Positions 1 through 8,445 of a stretch of 64,000 nucleotides of DNA are shown one piece after another (position 1 is the first letter of the stretch; each line of letters opens with the position of its first letter). The stretch comes from Streptomyces canus 299MFChir4.1 (lineage in GTDB: Bacteria; Actinomycetota; Actinomycetes; Streptomycetales; Streptomycetaceae). The notes under the pieces were generated by a model. That model worked only from the letters and a program-made list of their open reading frames with translations. It searched no databases and had not been told where the DNA came from. A program made the position numbers and the translations under genes. Location: NCBI RefSeq assembly GCF_000383615.1, contig NZ_KB911583.1, positions 690,193-754,192 on the forward strand, given 5' to 3'.

Positions 1-5
1 CGCAA

Positions 6-35
6 GCCGGGCACCTGAGACACCAGGCGCCCGGC
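6..35 (-). terminator. Stem-loop terminator of the region-1 operon
   Basis: A 12-bp stem with one mismatch (GCCGGGCACCTG against CAGGCGCCCGGC) and a 6-nt loop lies just beyond the stop of the leftward dehydrogenase gene. No T-run follows, as is usual in Streptomyces terminators. Confidence 0.6.
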
Positions 36-47
36 GCGAAGCCTCGG

Positions 48-1250
48 TCACGCCGCGGGCGCGTCCCCGAAGTCCGGGATCTCCAGCCTGGCCCCACCCT
101 GCCGCGCCGAGTCGTGCGCGACGATGCCCGGCAGGGTGTAGCGGGCCGCCACCCAGGCGTTCACCGTCGGCAGGGTACGGCTGTTCACCGCGGTCACGAA
201 GTCGTCCACCAGGAAGTGGTGGCTGCCCTCGTGGCCGTTGTGCAGGTGGTCGAACTCCCGCGGCAGCCGCGCCCGGTCGTGCACCGGGGCCGACCCGGAC
301 GTGAACGCGGCCCGCAGGTCCGGCGCGATGTGCTGGAGTGACGGATCGTCAGGAGCCATGGTGGGCTTGGGTTCCAGGAGCTCGCTGATGTCCTTCACGC
401 CCTTCTTGTCCTGCCACAGGGCGACCGTGGCGAGCTGCTCCATGCTCGCCTCGGTGCCGAAGAACCGGAAACGCGACTCCCGGATATGGGAGGGGTAGCC
501 CACCCGCCGGAACTCGTTCGTGCGGAACGAGCCGCCGCCCGCCACCTCGAACAGGGCCGTCGCGTTGGAGAAGTCGTTGCCGAACTGGCTGACCTCCCTG
601 TCGAACACGCCGTCCCCGCGGTCGTCGACCACCCCGATCGCCGACACGCTCACCGCGTGCGTCTGCCAGGCGCCCAGCACCCCGCCCACCGAGTGCGTGG
701 GGTAGAGCAGCGGGGGATAGCTGGCGGTCTCCTTCCACTTCTCGCCGCCGCTGTACTGGTACGCCTCGTAGAACCCCAGGTCCATGTCGTGGACGTAGTC
801 GCCCTCGGCGTAGAAGAGCCGCCCGAAAGCGCCCTCGGCGATCTGGTTGCGGGCGTGCACGGTCGCCGGGTTGTACTGGCTGGTCTCGCCCATCATGTAC
901 GTCAGCCCGGTGACCCGGACCGCGTCGATGATCGCCGAGATCTCCTCGGTGGTGACGGCCATCGGGACCGCGGAGTACACGTGCTTGCCGGCGTTCAGGC
1001 CCTGGAGCACGAGGGGCCCGTGCGTCCAGCGCTGAGTGAAGATCGCGACCGCGTCGACCTCCTTCGACTCCAGCATGGCCTCGTACGTGGGGAAGGTGCC
1101 GGCCAGGCCCTGCGCCGAGGCGAGCTGCTCGGCCCGTTCGGGCAGCAGATCGGTGACGTACACGTCGCCGACACCGGGGTGGGCCTGGAACAGCGTGGCG
1201 AACTGGCCGGAGAACTGGCCGGCGCCGACGATGCCGAGGGAGAACGTCAT
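48..1250 (-). CDS. Gfo/Idh/MocA family oxidoreductase
   Basis: Probable NAD(P)-dependent sugar or inositol dehydrogenase, 400 aa. The Rossmann motif GIVGAGQFSG (residues 6-15) opens the protein and a Gfo/Idh C-terminal alpha/beta domain follows. The usual Glu-Lys-Pro motif after the second Rossmann half is replaced by YSAVPMAV (92-99), so the conserved lysine is missing. A PTHSVGG segment near 184-190 may carry the active-site His. The ATG at 1250 is preferred over an upstream in-frame start because the Rossmann strand begins at once. It is the last gene of a four-gene operon, 29 bp after the binding-protein gene, so it probably acts on the imported sugar or a derivative. The substrate is unknown. 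Confidence 0.88.
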   Translation of the reverse strand: MTFSLGIVGAGQFSGQFATLFQAHPGVGDVYVTDLLPERAEQLASAQGLAGTFPTYEAMLESKEVDAVAIFTQRWTHGPLVLQGLNAGKHVYSAVPMAVTTEEISAIIDAVRVTGLTYMMGETSQYNPATVHARNQIAEGAFGRLFYAEGDYVHDMDLGFYEAYQYSGGEKWKETASYPPLLYPTHSVGGVLGAWQTHAVSVSAIGVVDDRGDGVFDREVSQFGNDFSNATALFEVAGGGSFRTNEFRRVGYPSHIRESRFRFFGTEASMEQLATVALWQDKKGVKDISELLEPKPTMAPDDPSLQHIAPDLRAAFTSGSAPVHDRARLPREFDHLHNGHEGSHHFLVDDFVTAVNSRTLPTVNAWVAARYTLPGIVAHDSARQGGARLEIPDFGDAPAA

Positions 1251-1279
1251 GGGGTGCGTGCCCTTCACTGGTCGCGGGA

Positions 1280-2620
1280 TCACTGCGAGAGGATCAGGTT
1301 GATCTGGTCGTTGGTCTCGTCGAGGCCGGCCACGGACCGGCCGTTGCCGAAGATGTCCTGCATGGCGGGATGCATCAACGCGTACACGTCCGCCGCGTAG
1401 TTGGTGATGGGGTAGGAGAAGGTCGTGAAGTCCTTCTTGCCGGCGACCGGCTCGGTGAAGGCCGTGACGTCGATCCCCTTCTTCTTGTAGGCGGCCACGG
1501 CGGCCGCGGTGCCGTCAGGGGTGGCGGGGAAGACGATGCCGTAACCGCCGACCGTCTTCTGGCACTCGTCGGACGCCAGGTACTTCACCCACTTGCGGGC
1601 GCCCTCCTTGTTGCGGGCGTTCTTGGTGATGGAGTCGGCCAGTCCGTTCATCATGGTGGCCCGCTTGCCGGTGGGGCCCTCGGGGGTGACGGCGGTGCGC
1701 ATGTCGAGGCCCTTGAACCCGGCGTAGGTCGAGATCATCCAGGCCCCGTCGAAGGCGGTCGCCGCCTTGCCCGCCGCGATCTGGGTGTTGGCCTGGTTGG
1801 ACTGGGAGTTGTAGTCGGTGAAGGGTGCCATGTAGCCCTTCTTCGCCAGTCCGAAGTACCACTTGACGGCGGACTGGAAGGCGGGGCTGTCGTACCGGTA
1901 CGTCGTGCCCCACCGCTTCTTGTCGGTGTAGCTCCAGCCGGCGGAGGCGGTGAAGGTGCTCCACTGGGTCTGGCCGTCGCCGTCACCGCCGCCGTTGGTG
2001 GCGAGGCCGTACACCTTGACGTGGTGCCTGTCGAAGCCCGGTTCGTCGCCGCGCTTGCCGTTCTTGTCGACGGTGAGGTGGGCGATGGCCTTCTCGAAGC
2101 TGCCGCCGTCCCGGGGATTCCAGGAGAGGTCGTTGAGCCGGCCGGCCGTGAGCCCGGCCGCGTCGGTCATCTTCTTGTTGTAGAAGAGGGCGACGGTGTC
2201 CCAGTCCTTGGGGGCGCCGTAGCGGTGGCCGTCCTGCCCCATCCAGTTGGCGGCAAGGCCGGGCTGGTAAGCAGACTCGTCGATGCCCAGGTCGTCGAGC
2301 GGTTCCAGGACCTTCAGGTCGGCGAACTGGCCGAACTTCTGGATGTGGTCGGTGAACACGTCCGGTTCGGTGCCCGCGATAAAACTCGCGGTGAGCTTGG
2401 TCCAGTAGTCGTCCCAGCCCAACTGGGTGATCTTCACGTGCAGTCCGGGGTTCCGCCGCTCGAAGTCCTTGGCGCACGCCTGGTAGGCGGGCTGCTGGTT
2501 GGAGTCCCACAGCCAGTACGTCACCGTCTTCGAGGAGGACCCGGCGGAGCCGCCCTCCGCGCACCCCGTCAGACAGAGGGCCAGTGCGCCGGCCAGTGCG
2601 GTCAGCGTGCGAAGTCGCAT
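1280..2620 (-). CDS. Sugar ABC transporter substrate-binding lipoprotein
   Basis: Extracellular solute-binding protein of the family-1 carbohydrate type, 446 aa. A short basic N-terminus and hydrophobic segment lead to a lipobox LTGC with the acylated Cys at residue 20, so it should be anchored outside the membrane. YWLWDSNQQPAY at the start of the mature protein and the WDDYWTKLTASFIAG segment are typical of this class. It lies 10 bp downstream of the permease gene and delivers sugar to the two permeases encoded before it. No ATPase gene is in the operon, which is normal in Streptomyces, where a shared MsiK ATPase often serves. Confidence 0.93.
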   Translation of the reverse strand: MRLRTLTALAGALALCLTGCAEGGSAGSSSKTVTYWLWDSNQQPAYQACAKDFERRNPGLHVKITQLGWDDYWTKLTASFIAGTEPDVFTDHIQKFGQFADLKVLEPLDDLGIDESAYQPGLAANWMGQDGHRYGAPKDWDTVALFYNKKMTDAAGLTAGRLNDLSWNPRDGGSFEKAIAHLTVDKNGKRGDEPGFDRHHVKVYGLATNGGGDGDGQTQWSTFTASAGWSYTDKKRWGTTYRYDSPAFQSAVKWYFGLAKKGYMAPFTDYNSQSNQANTQIAAGKAATAFDGAWMISTYAGFKGLDMRTAVTPEGPTGKRATMMNGLADSITKNARNKEGARKWVKYLASDECQKTVGGYGIVFPATPDGTAAAVAAYKKKGIDVTAFTEPVAGKKDFTTFSYPITNYAADVYALMHPAMQDIFGNGRSVAGLDETNDQINLILSQ

Positions 2621-2630
2621 CAGGAGTCCC

Positions 2631-3563
2631 TCACTTGATCCCGGTGAAGCTGATGGTGGACACGATGCGGCGCGCGAAGAACCCGAACAGCAGCAGCATC
2701 GGCAGCGCGGCGATGAGCGTCGCCGCCATGAGGCCCGACCAGTCGACGCCCGTCTGCGGGGTCTGGGCCCGGAAGATGGCCAGCGCGACGGTCAGGACGC
2801 GGGAGCTGTCGCTGTAGGACACCATCAGCGGCCAGAAGTAGTCGTTCCAGGACGTGATGTACGTCAGCACGGCCAGGGTGAGGACCGGCGCGGACGCCAT
2901 CGGCAGCAGCACCCGGAAGAAGATCCGTACCTTCCCGGCGCCGTCCAGCAGGGCCGCCTCCTCGACCTCGTGGGGCACGTTCATGAAGAACTGCCTCAGG
3001 AAGAACACCGCGAACGGCGTCATGAACATCGTCGGCAGCGCGATGCCCAACAGGTTGTCGATGAGGCCGAGTTCCTTGATGAGCACGAAGTTCGGCAGCA
3101 GCGTGAAGATGGTCGGCACCATCAGTCCGGCCAGGAACAGCGCGAACATCTGGTCGCGGCCCCGCCAGCGCAGCCGGGCGAAGGCGTAGGCGGCCATCGC
3201 GGAGAAGAAGATCTGGCAGACGGTCACCAGGGTCGAGACGATCACCGAGTTGAGCAGATAGCGCCAGAACTTCAGCCCGCCGCCCGCACCGCCCTGCGCG
3301 ATCGCCTCCTTCGTGGACTCCAGGCCCAGGGCGCGGGCGAATCCGGTGCCGGTCGGGTCCACCGGCAGCGGGTCGGAGGCGTGGGCGGCGAGGCCGGAGT
3401 TGGTGGACAGCGCGGTGCGCAGGATCCAGTAGAAGGGCAGCAGGGTCACGAGCACGATCGCGCCCATCGCCGTCCAGGCCAGGACCCGGCCGGGGGTGAG
3501 GGGGCGGCGCCCGGAGGGCCGTACACGTGTCGTCGTGGTCGTGGTGGTGGTCACGGCAGCCAT
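2631..3563 (-). CDS. Sugar ABC transporter permease, MalG type
   Basis: Inner-membrane permease, 310 aa. After a Thr-rich cytoplasmic N-terminus come about six membrane segments. The EAA loop that contacts the ATPase is at residues 201-221 (EEAALLDGAGKVRIFFRVLLP, with the conserved Gly about 8 residues in). It belongs to the binding-protein-dependent CUT1 group and pairs with the MalF-type permease immediately upstream (16 bp gap). The run of eight Thr codons near the start is a low-complexity tail with no assigned role. Confidence 0.93.
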   Translation of the reverse strand: MAAVTTTTTTTTRVRPSGRRPLTPGRVLAWTAMGAIVLVTLLPFYWILRTALSTNSGLAAHASDPLPVDPTGTGFARALGLESTKEAIAQGGAGGGLKFWRYLLNSVIVSTLVTVCQIFFSAMAAYAFARLRWRGRDQMFALFLAGLMVPTIFTLLPNFVLIKELGLIDNLLGIALPTMFMTPFAVFFLRQFFMNVPHEVEEAALLDGAGKVRIFFRVLLPMASAPVLTLAVLTYITSWNDYFWPLMVSYSDSSRVLTVALAIFRAQTPQTGVDWSGLMAATLIAALPMLLLFGFFARRIVSTISFTGIK

Positions 3564-3579
3564 GTCGACTCCTTCCGGG

Positions 3580-4545
3580 TCAGCCGAGATCGGTCTGGCC
3601 GGCCCGGGTGAGCCGGTACTGAAGGACGGTGATCGCGCTCAGCACGACAAGCAGGGCGACGGACATCGCGGACGCGTAGCCGAACTGGAAGCGGCCGAAG
3701 GCCGATTGGTAGATGTAGAACTGGAGCACGTTGGTCGCGTTCGCCGGGCCGCCCGCGGTGGTCACGGCGACCGTGTCGAACACCTGGAACGAACCGATCA
3801 CCGTCATGATCAGGACGACCGCAAGGACCGGACGCAGCAGCGGCATCGTGATCCGCCAGAACATCCGCCACTCGCTCGCGCCGTCCACCTTCGCCGCCTC
3901 GTACATGTCGTTCGGGATGGCCATGAGCCCCGCGAACAGCAGCAGCGCGGTGTAGCCGACATGCCGCCACACGTTGATCAGGGCGATTGTCGGGATCGCC
4001 CAGGTCTCGTCGGCGAGGAAGGGGACGCGGTCGAAGCCGAGCCCGGCGATGATCTCGTTGCCGATGCCGAGCTGGTTGTCGAGGATCCACAGCCAGACCA
4101 GACCCGCGACGACGTTCGACATCAGATACGGCGTCAGCACGATCCCGCGCAGCAGCGGGGACTGCGTGAGGCGCTGCAGGAGCACGGCGATGGCCAGGGC
4201 GGACACCGTCTGGACGCCGATGTTGATGACCACGTACTCCACGGTGACCTTCAGCGACTCCCAGAAGATGGGGTCGTGGATCATCCGGTCGTAGTTGGCG
4301 AACCCCACCCACTCCGCCGGGGTCAGCAGATTGAAGCGGGTGAAGCTCAGATAGATGCCCCGCAGCGTCGGCCAGAGCAGGAAGACCACGAAGCCCACCA
4401 GGGCCGGGGCGATGAACACCGCGGCCAGACGCCCGTCACCCCCGCTCGACCCGCCGGGGACCCGGCCCGTGCCCGGTTCGGTCCGTGCCCCCTCGGCGCC
4501 GCCGAGCGGCAGACGCGACGGAGGGCTGCTGGAGGCGATGGTCAT
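3580..4545 (-). CDS. Sugar ABC transporter permease, MalF type
   Basis: First gene of the leftward operon, 321 aa, with about six membrane segments and an EAA loop (YEAAKVDGASEWRMFWRITM). An in-frame extension upstream to 4905 would overlap the divergent regulator. The ATG at 4545 is chosen because a GGGAG Shine-Dalgarno sequence precedes it and the sequence then begins the usual Ser/Pro-rich cytoplasmic tail. Its promoter lies in the 166-bp gap shared with the ROK gene: on the minus strand a TTGACG -35 box (4612-4617) is followed 17 bp on by CAAAAG, and one operator copy covers that -10 position. Confidence 0.93.
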   Translation of the reverse strand: MTIASSSPPSRLPLGGAEGARTEPGTGRVPGGSSGGDGRLAAVFIAPALVGFVVFLLWPTLRGIYLSFTRFNLLTPAEWVGFANYDRMIHDPIFWESLKVTVEYVVINIGVQTVSALAIAVLLQRLTQSPLLRGIVLTPYLMSNVVAGLVWLWILDNQLGIGNEIIAGLGFDRVPFLADETWAIPTIALINVWRHVGYTALLLFAGLMAIPNDMYEAAKVDGASEWRMFWRITMPLLRPVLAVVLIMTVIGSFQVFDTVAVTTAGGPANATNVLQFYIYQSAFGRFQFGYASAMSVALLVVLSAITVLQYRLTRAGQTDLG

Positions 4546-4588
4546 CGGGAGACTCCCTCGTCTGCGGTGGCTCGTCCTCGGCCACTTA

Positions 4589-4603
4589 CTTTTGTCGCGA
4601 AAG
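4589..4603. promoter_or_regulatory. Probable ROK operator, copy 1
   Basis: CTTTTGTCGCGAAAG, an imperfect inverted repeat (CTTTT-N5-GAAAG). It overlaps the likely -10 of the leftward transporter operon, a position suited to repression. Copy 2 lies 84 bp away. Confidence 0.6.
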
Positions 4604-4672
4604 AATCCAACCGTCAAGAGGTGGGTCGGGTCTTTTCTGGACAGCCTTCGTGGCCTTAATCTGGGCACATTG

Positions 4673-4687
4673 CTTTTATGGTGAAAG
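4673..4687. promoter_or_regulatory. Probable ROK operator, copy 2
   Basis: CTTTTATGGTGAAAG shares both half-sites and the 5-bp spacer with copy 1, and the similarity continues into a following AA/ATC. It lies 24 bp before the ROK start codon, suited to autoregulation. The 84-bp separation is close to eight helical turns, so looping is possible. Confidence 0.6.
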
Positions 4688-4711
4688 AAATCATGTGGGA
4701 GTCTGACCTTC

Positions 4712-5872
4712 ATGACCGCAGTTGCCGCCAGCTGGCTACCCCTGAGCGCCGGTGAGCGCTCGGTGGCGATCGAGGTGCTCGTCCACGGTCCGCTGTCGCG
4801 CACCGAACTCGCCCGCCGCCTCGACCTCTCCGCGGGCAGCCTCACCCGGCTGACCAAACCGCTCATCGAGTCGGGTCTGCTGATCGAGGTCCCCGAGGCG
4901 GGCACCCCGGCCGAGGTGCGTCAGGGGCGCCCCTCGCAGCCCCTCGACGTCGTCGCCGAGTCCCGGTCCTTCATCGGCTTCAAGATCACCGAGGACATGG
5001 TCTACGGCGTCGTCACCACCCTCCGGAGCGAGATCGTCGCCCGCCACGACCGGCCCCTCGTCAGCCACGACCCCGCCGAAGTCGCCGACCTGCTCGCGGA
5101 GATGACCCGCGAGCTGGCCCGCGCGTACCCGCGGCTCGCCGGCATCGGCATCGGGGTCGGCGGCTTCGTCCAGGAGCGAGCCGTGGTCGGCGAGTCCCCG
5201 TTCCTGCACTGGCGGGACGTCCCCCTCGGAGAACTCGTCGAGGAGCGCACGGGGTTGCCGGTGGTCGTCGAGAACGACGTCGCCGCCCTCGTCGAGGCCG
5301 AGACGTGGTTCGGCGCGGGACGCGGTCTCGACCGCTTCGTCGTCCTCACCATCGGCGCCGGCATCGGCTACGGCCTGGTCCTCGGCGGCCGGCGCGTCCC
5401 CTACGCCGAGGAGGACCGGGGCTTCGGGCGGCACTGGATCATCGACCCCAACGGCCCTCTCACGCCCGACGGCAACCGCGGCAGCGCCGTCTCCCTGCTC
5501 ACCATCCCCAACATCCGCTACCAGGTGCAGGCCGCCACCGGCCGCGACCACGGCTACGAGGAGATCCTCGCCCTCGCCGCGGCGGGGGACCCCATGCCCG
5601 CCCGTGTCATCGACGAGGCCGGGCGCGCCCTCGGTGTCCTCGTCGCCCAGATCGCCAACTTCGCCATGCCGCAGAAGATCATGCTCGCCGGAGAGGGCGT
5701 CGGGCTGATGGACGTGGCCGGCAAGGCCGTCGAGGACGCGATCCGCTCCCACCGCCACCCCCTGGCCGCCCCGATCGACCTGGAGACGAGAGTGTCCGAC
5801 TTTCACGACTGGGCCCGCGGAGCCGCCGTACTGGCGATCCAGGTACTGGTCCTCGGTGTGGCCGAAGTGTGA
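4712..5872 (+). CDS. ROK family transcriptional regulator
   Basis: Sugar-responsive repressor, 386 aa. An N-terminal winged helix-turn-helix (about residues 15-65, with RTELARRLDLSAGSLTRLTKPL) precedes a ROK sugar-kinase-like domain containing GIGIGVGGFV, VENDVAALVEAE and LTIGAGIGYGLVLGG. The zinc-binding CxCGxxGC motif of classical ROK proteins is absent: the matching segment after FGRHW reads DPNGPLTPDGNRGSA. The start has a GTGGGAG Shine-Dalgarno 10 bp upstream. It is divergent from the transporter operon, with two shared operator copies between them, so it most likely represses that operon and itself until the sugar binds. Confidence 0.92.
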   Translation: MTAVAASWLPLSAGERSVAIEVLVHGPLSRTELARRLDLSAGSLTRLTKPLIESGLLIEVPEAGTPAEVRQGRPSQPLDVVAESRSFIGFKITEDMVYGVVTTLRSEIVARHDRPLVSHDPAEVADLLAEMTRELARAYPRLAGIGIGVGGFVQERAVVGESPFLHWRDVPLGELVEERTGLPVVVENDVAALVEAETWFGAGRGLDRFVVLTIGAGIGYGLVLGGRRVPYAEEDRGFGRHWIIDPNGPLTPDGNRGSAVSLLTIPNIRYQVQAATGRDHGYEEILALAAAGDPMPARVIDEAGRALGVLVAQIANFAMPQKIMLAGEGVGLMDVAGKAVEDAIRSHRHPLAAPIDLETRVSDFHDWARGAAVLAIQVLVLGVAEV

Positions 5873-5985
5873 AGCGGGCCACAGGTCTTGACAGGGAGGC
5901 GCAAGCACAGGGACGTGATCAGCAACACGGTCCGATATGACCGTTTCTGGTGTGATTACTCACGGCGCCTTCACTTCCGGAGCCG

Positions 5986-5991
5986 TATGCT
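5986..5991 (+). promoter_or_regulatory. -10 box of a leaderless promoter
   Basis: TATGCT ends 7 nt before the ATG at 5999 and there is no Shine-Dalgarno sequence, so transcription probably starts at the A of the start codon. Confidence 0.5.
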
Positions 5992-5998
5992 TCACACC

Positions 5999-6172
5999 AT
6001 GTCCACCACTGTTGAACCCGTGACCGATCGATCGGCCGACGAGGTCAACGAGGAGATCCGGGCCCTGTGGCGCCGGGCGGGCGGGACACTGAGCGGCGAG
6101 CAGCGCGAGGAATATCAGCGGCTCGTCCTGGAGTGGGCCGCCGCCGCTCCGCAGCCGGTCCGGGCGGCCTGA
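5999..6172 (+). CDS. Small hypothetical protein, 57 aa
   Basis: I do not recognise a named family. The protein is acidic, with Trp-rich helices (EEIRALWRRAGGTLSGEQREEYQRLVLEWAA is split by a short Gly-rich turn), and looks like a two-helix hairpin. Strong third-position GC bias and a well-placed -10 box support a real gene. A longer start at 5888 would extend into sequence with poor codon bias, and ATG 5987 is an alternative four codons upstream. Its neighbours give no functional clue. Confidence 0.6.
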   Translation: MSTTVEPVTDRSADEVNEEIRALWRRAGGTLSGEQREEYQRLVLEWAAAAPQPVRAA

Positions 6173-6226
6173 CCCCGAGGACCTCCCCGGGGCATCACCG
6201 CCCCGTCCCTGGGCACCCCTGACGGG

Positions 6227-7048
6227 ATGGGCCCACTCCTCGCACTGACCTCGGCGGTCTGCTACGGCATCGTCGACTTCACCGGCGGTCTGCTGTCCCG
6301 TCGCGCGCACTTCGCCGCCGTCACCTTCCTCGGCCAGGTCGGCGGCCTGCTGCTCGCGACCACCGCCGCGCTGCTCCTTCCCGCCGACTCCGTACGGCCC
6401 GTCGACCTCCTGTGGGGCGCGCTCTCCGGCGTCGGAAGCGGCGCCGCCATGCACTTTCTCAACCGGGGCCTCAGCCACGGCGCGATGAGCGTGGTCGTAC
6501 CTGTGAGCGCCGTCACCGGGGTCGGCCTCTCCGTGGTGTGCGGGGTGCTGCTGGGGGACCGGCCGAGCGCCGTGGCCTGGCTGGGGATCGTCCTCACCGT
6601 GCCCGCGCTCTGGATGGTCTGCGACGGCGGTACCGACGGCGGCGGGGGCGTCCCCGACGGGCTGCTGGCCAGTGCCGGCGTCGCCCTCCAGTACATCGCC
6701 CTCGCCCAGGCCGGTGCCGCAGGCGGACTGTGGCCGGTGGCCGCCGGGCGGGTGGCCGCGGTACTCGTGCTGCTGCCCTCGGCGGCACGTCACCCCCGGC
6801 GCCTGCGCCTGCCGCCCGTGCCCGCCCTCCAGGCGGTGCTCGTCGGGGCGGGGGCCGCCCTCGCGCTCATCCTCTATCTGCTGGCCGCCCAGCGGCAGTT
6901 GCTGGCCGTCGCGGTGGTCCTGGCCTCCCTCTACCCGGCCCTTCCCGTGATCCTCGGCGTCGCCCTGCTGCACGAGCGCCTGAGCCCCAAGCAGACGGTG
7001 GGCCTGCTGGGGGCGGGGATCGCCACGGTCCTGCTCAGCCTGGGATGA
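6227..7048 (+). CDS. EamA/DMT family transporter
   Basis: Drug/metabolite-type exporter, 273 aa, with about ten membrane helices arranged as two EamA repeats. The first half includes YGIVDFTGGLLSRRAHF and a HFLNRGLSHGAMSVVVPV segment, which are typical, and the second ends in LHERLSPKQTVGLLGAGIATVLLSLG, the usual end of the EamA fold. It begins at ATG 6227 directly with the first helix. The substrate cannot be predicted. A shared terminator separates it from the convergent protease gene. Confidence 0.88.
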   Translation: MGPLLALTSAVCYGIVDFTGGLLSRRAHFAAVTFLGQVGGLLLATTAALLLPADSVRPVDLLWGALSGVGSGAAMHFLNRGLSHGAMSVVVPVSAVTGVGLSVVCGVLLGDRPSAVAWLGIVLTVPALWMVCDGGTDGGGGVPDGLLASAGVALQYIALAQAGAAGGLWPVAAGRVAAVLVLLPSAARHPRRLRLPPVPALQAVLVGAGAALALILYLLAAQRQLLAVAVVLASLYPALPVILGVALLHERLSPKQTVGLLGAGIATVLLSLG

Positions 7049-7053
7049 GAAGC

Positions 7054-7071
7054 CCGGGCTCGCAAGCCCGG
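7054..7071. terminator. Bidirectional terminator
   Basis: CCGGGCT-cgca-AGCCCGG forms a perfect 7-bp stem with a 4-nt loop between the stops of the transporter (+) and the protease (-). Both transcripts could use it. Confidence 0.7.
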
Positions 7072-7074
7072 CGC

Positions 7075-8445
7075 TCAGCCCCAAGTCGCCCCGTAATACC
7101 GCTGATACGCCCTGCGGTCCTGTTCCGAGCGGATGTACCGCGTCGCCACCAGCGCGATCAGGCTCCCGCCGAGGACCAGCAGACCGGGCCCCACGTTCCG
7201 GGTGTCCGTGAGCCGGCTCAGCAGGGGCGTGCCCTGGGCCCCCTGCACCGCGGCCGAGGAACCGGGAGAGGCGGCACCGGGAGCGATCGAGCCCTGTGCG
7301 GAGGTGGCCGACGGTGCGGGGGAGGCCCCGCCTGCGGCCGTCGGGTTCGACACGATCAACTGCATGCCCAGTGCCGTCAGCGCCTTCGTCACCGGCTGGA
7401 AGAACGTCGTCCCGCCCTGGGTGCAGTCACCGCTGCCGCCCGAGGTGATGCCGAGCGCGATCCCCTCGGAGAACATCGGACCGCCGCTGTCCCCGGGCTC
7501 GGCGCACACATTCGTCTCGATGAGCCCGGTGACCGTGCCCTCCGGGTAGTTCACCGTCGAGTTGACCCCCGTCACCTGACCGTCGCGCAGCCCGCTGGTG
7601 CTGCCGCTGCGGAACACCCGCTGCCCGATGGACGGATCGCCCGCGCCGGTGATCTGCACGCCCTTGCCGTTGCCGATGAAGACGACACCGGCGCCGTCGC
7701 CCGCCTTCCCGTCGGCGTACTGCACCAGCGAGAAGTCGTCGCCCGGGAAGCTCTGGGTGACCGTCTTGCCGAGCTGGTTGGTGCCCCCGGTGTCCGCGAA
7801 CCAGGTCGAACCGGTGGGGCCGCAGTGCCCGGCCGTGAGGATGAAGTCGCTCTGGCCGTTGGTCACGTTGAAGCCGGCCGAACAGCGTCCGCCGGTCGAC
7901 AGGATCGGCTGCGCCCCGTTCAGGCGGGGCGTGAAGCTGCCCCCGGTGCGCTCCATGCGGACGAAGCCGCCGATGCCGTGGGCGACGTTCGTCATCGCGG
8001 CCCAGTCGGACGCCGAGACGGTGCTGTCGCCCTGCACCACCACCTCGTTGGTCCGGTAGTCCATGGACCAGGCGGTCCCGGCGACCCGGGGCGCGGAACG
8101 CAGCGTCTTGGCAGCCGACTTGAGCTCGTCCATGCTGTGCCCGACGACCTTCGGCCTGGCACCCGCCTCGCGTACCTCGGTGGCCGCCTGCTCGTCGGTG
8201 ACCGCGACGACCGGCCTCCCGTCGGCGCCGATCCAGGTGCCGGCGGTACGGGAGCTGCCGAGCCGTGCCACCAGATCCGTACCCGTCTGCCCGGCCTTCG
8301 TCGAGTAGGTGTGCGGTACGGCGGTGGTGGTCGCGGGAGGCTCGCTCGCGACGGCCCGCGTGACCATCGCACCCCCCAGGAGGAGTCCGCCGACTGCCGC
8401 CAGCCGTGTCACTCGCCGGACGACCCGTCGTCGTGCGTGCCTCAT
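7075..8445 (-). CDS. Membrane-anchored streptogrisin-like serine protease (S1 family)
   Basis: Secreted chymotrypsin-fold protease, 456 aa. A basic signal peptide (about 1-33) is followed by a propeptide-like region (about 45-175). The protease domain has the triad His207 (TAGHC), Asp236 or Asp237 (GDDFSL) and Ser320 (GDSGG), with likely disulfides Cys188-Cys208 and Cys314-Cys341. Unlike soluble streptogrisins it continues through an Ala/Ser/Pro-rich linker (370-405) to a single membrane helix (about 417-436) and a short basic tail ending YYGATWG. It should therefore stay on the outer face of the membrane. The ATG at 8445 is chosen because it places the signal peptide at the N-terminus. Confidence 0.88.
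   Translation of the reverse strand: MRHARRRVVRRVTRLAAVGGLLLGGAMVTRAVASEPPATTTAVPHTYSTKAGQTGTDLVARLGSSRTAGTWIGADGRPVVAVTDEQAATEVREAGARPKVVGHSMDELKSAAKTLRSAPRVAGTAWSMDYRTNEVVVQGDSTVSASDWAAMTNVAHGIGGFVRMERTGGSFTPRLNGAQPILSTGGRCSAGFNVTNGQSDFILTAGHCGPTGSTWFADTGGTNQLGKTVTQSFPGDDFSLVQYADGKAGDGAGVVFIGNGKGVQITGAGDPSIGQRVFRSGSTSGLRDGQVTGVNSTVNYPEGTVTGLIETNVCAEPGDSGGPMFSEGIALGITSGGSGDCTQGGTTFFQPVTKALTALGMQLIVSNPTAAGGASPAPSATSAQGSIAPGAASPGSSAAVQGAQGTPLLSRLTDTRNVGPGLLVLGGSLIALVATRYIRSEQDRRAYQRYYGATWG

Noticed and set aside
4546..4905. Upstream extension of the MalF-type permease
   Set aside because: It would overlap the divergent ROK gene and promoter region; the internal ATG with GGGAG fits the family start.
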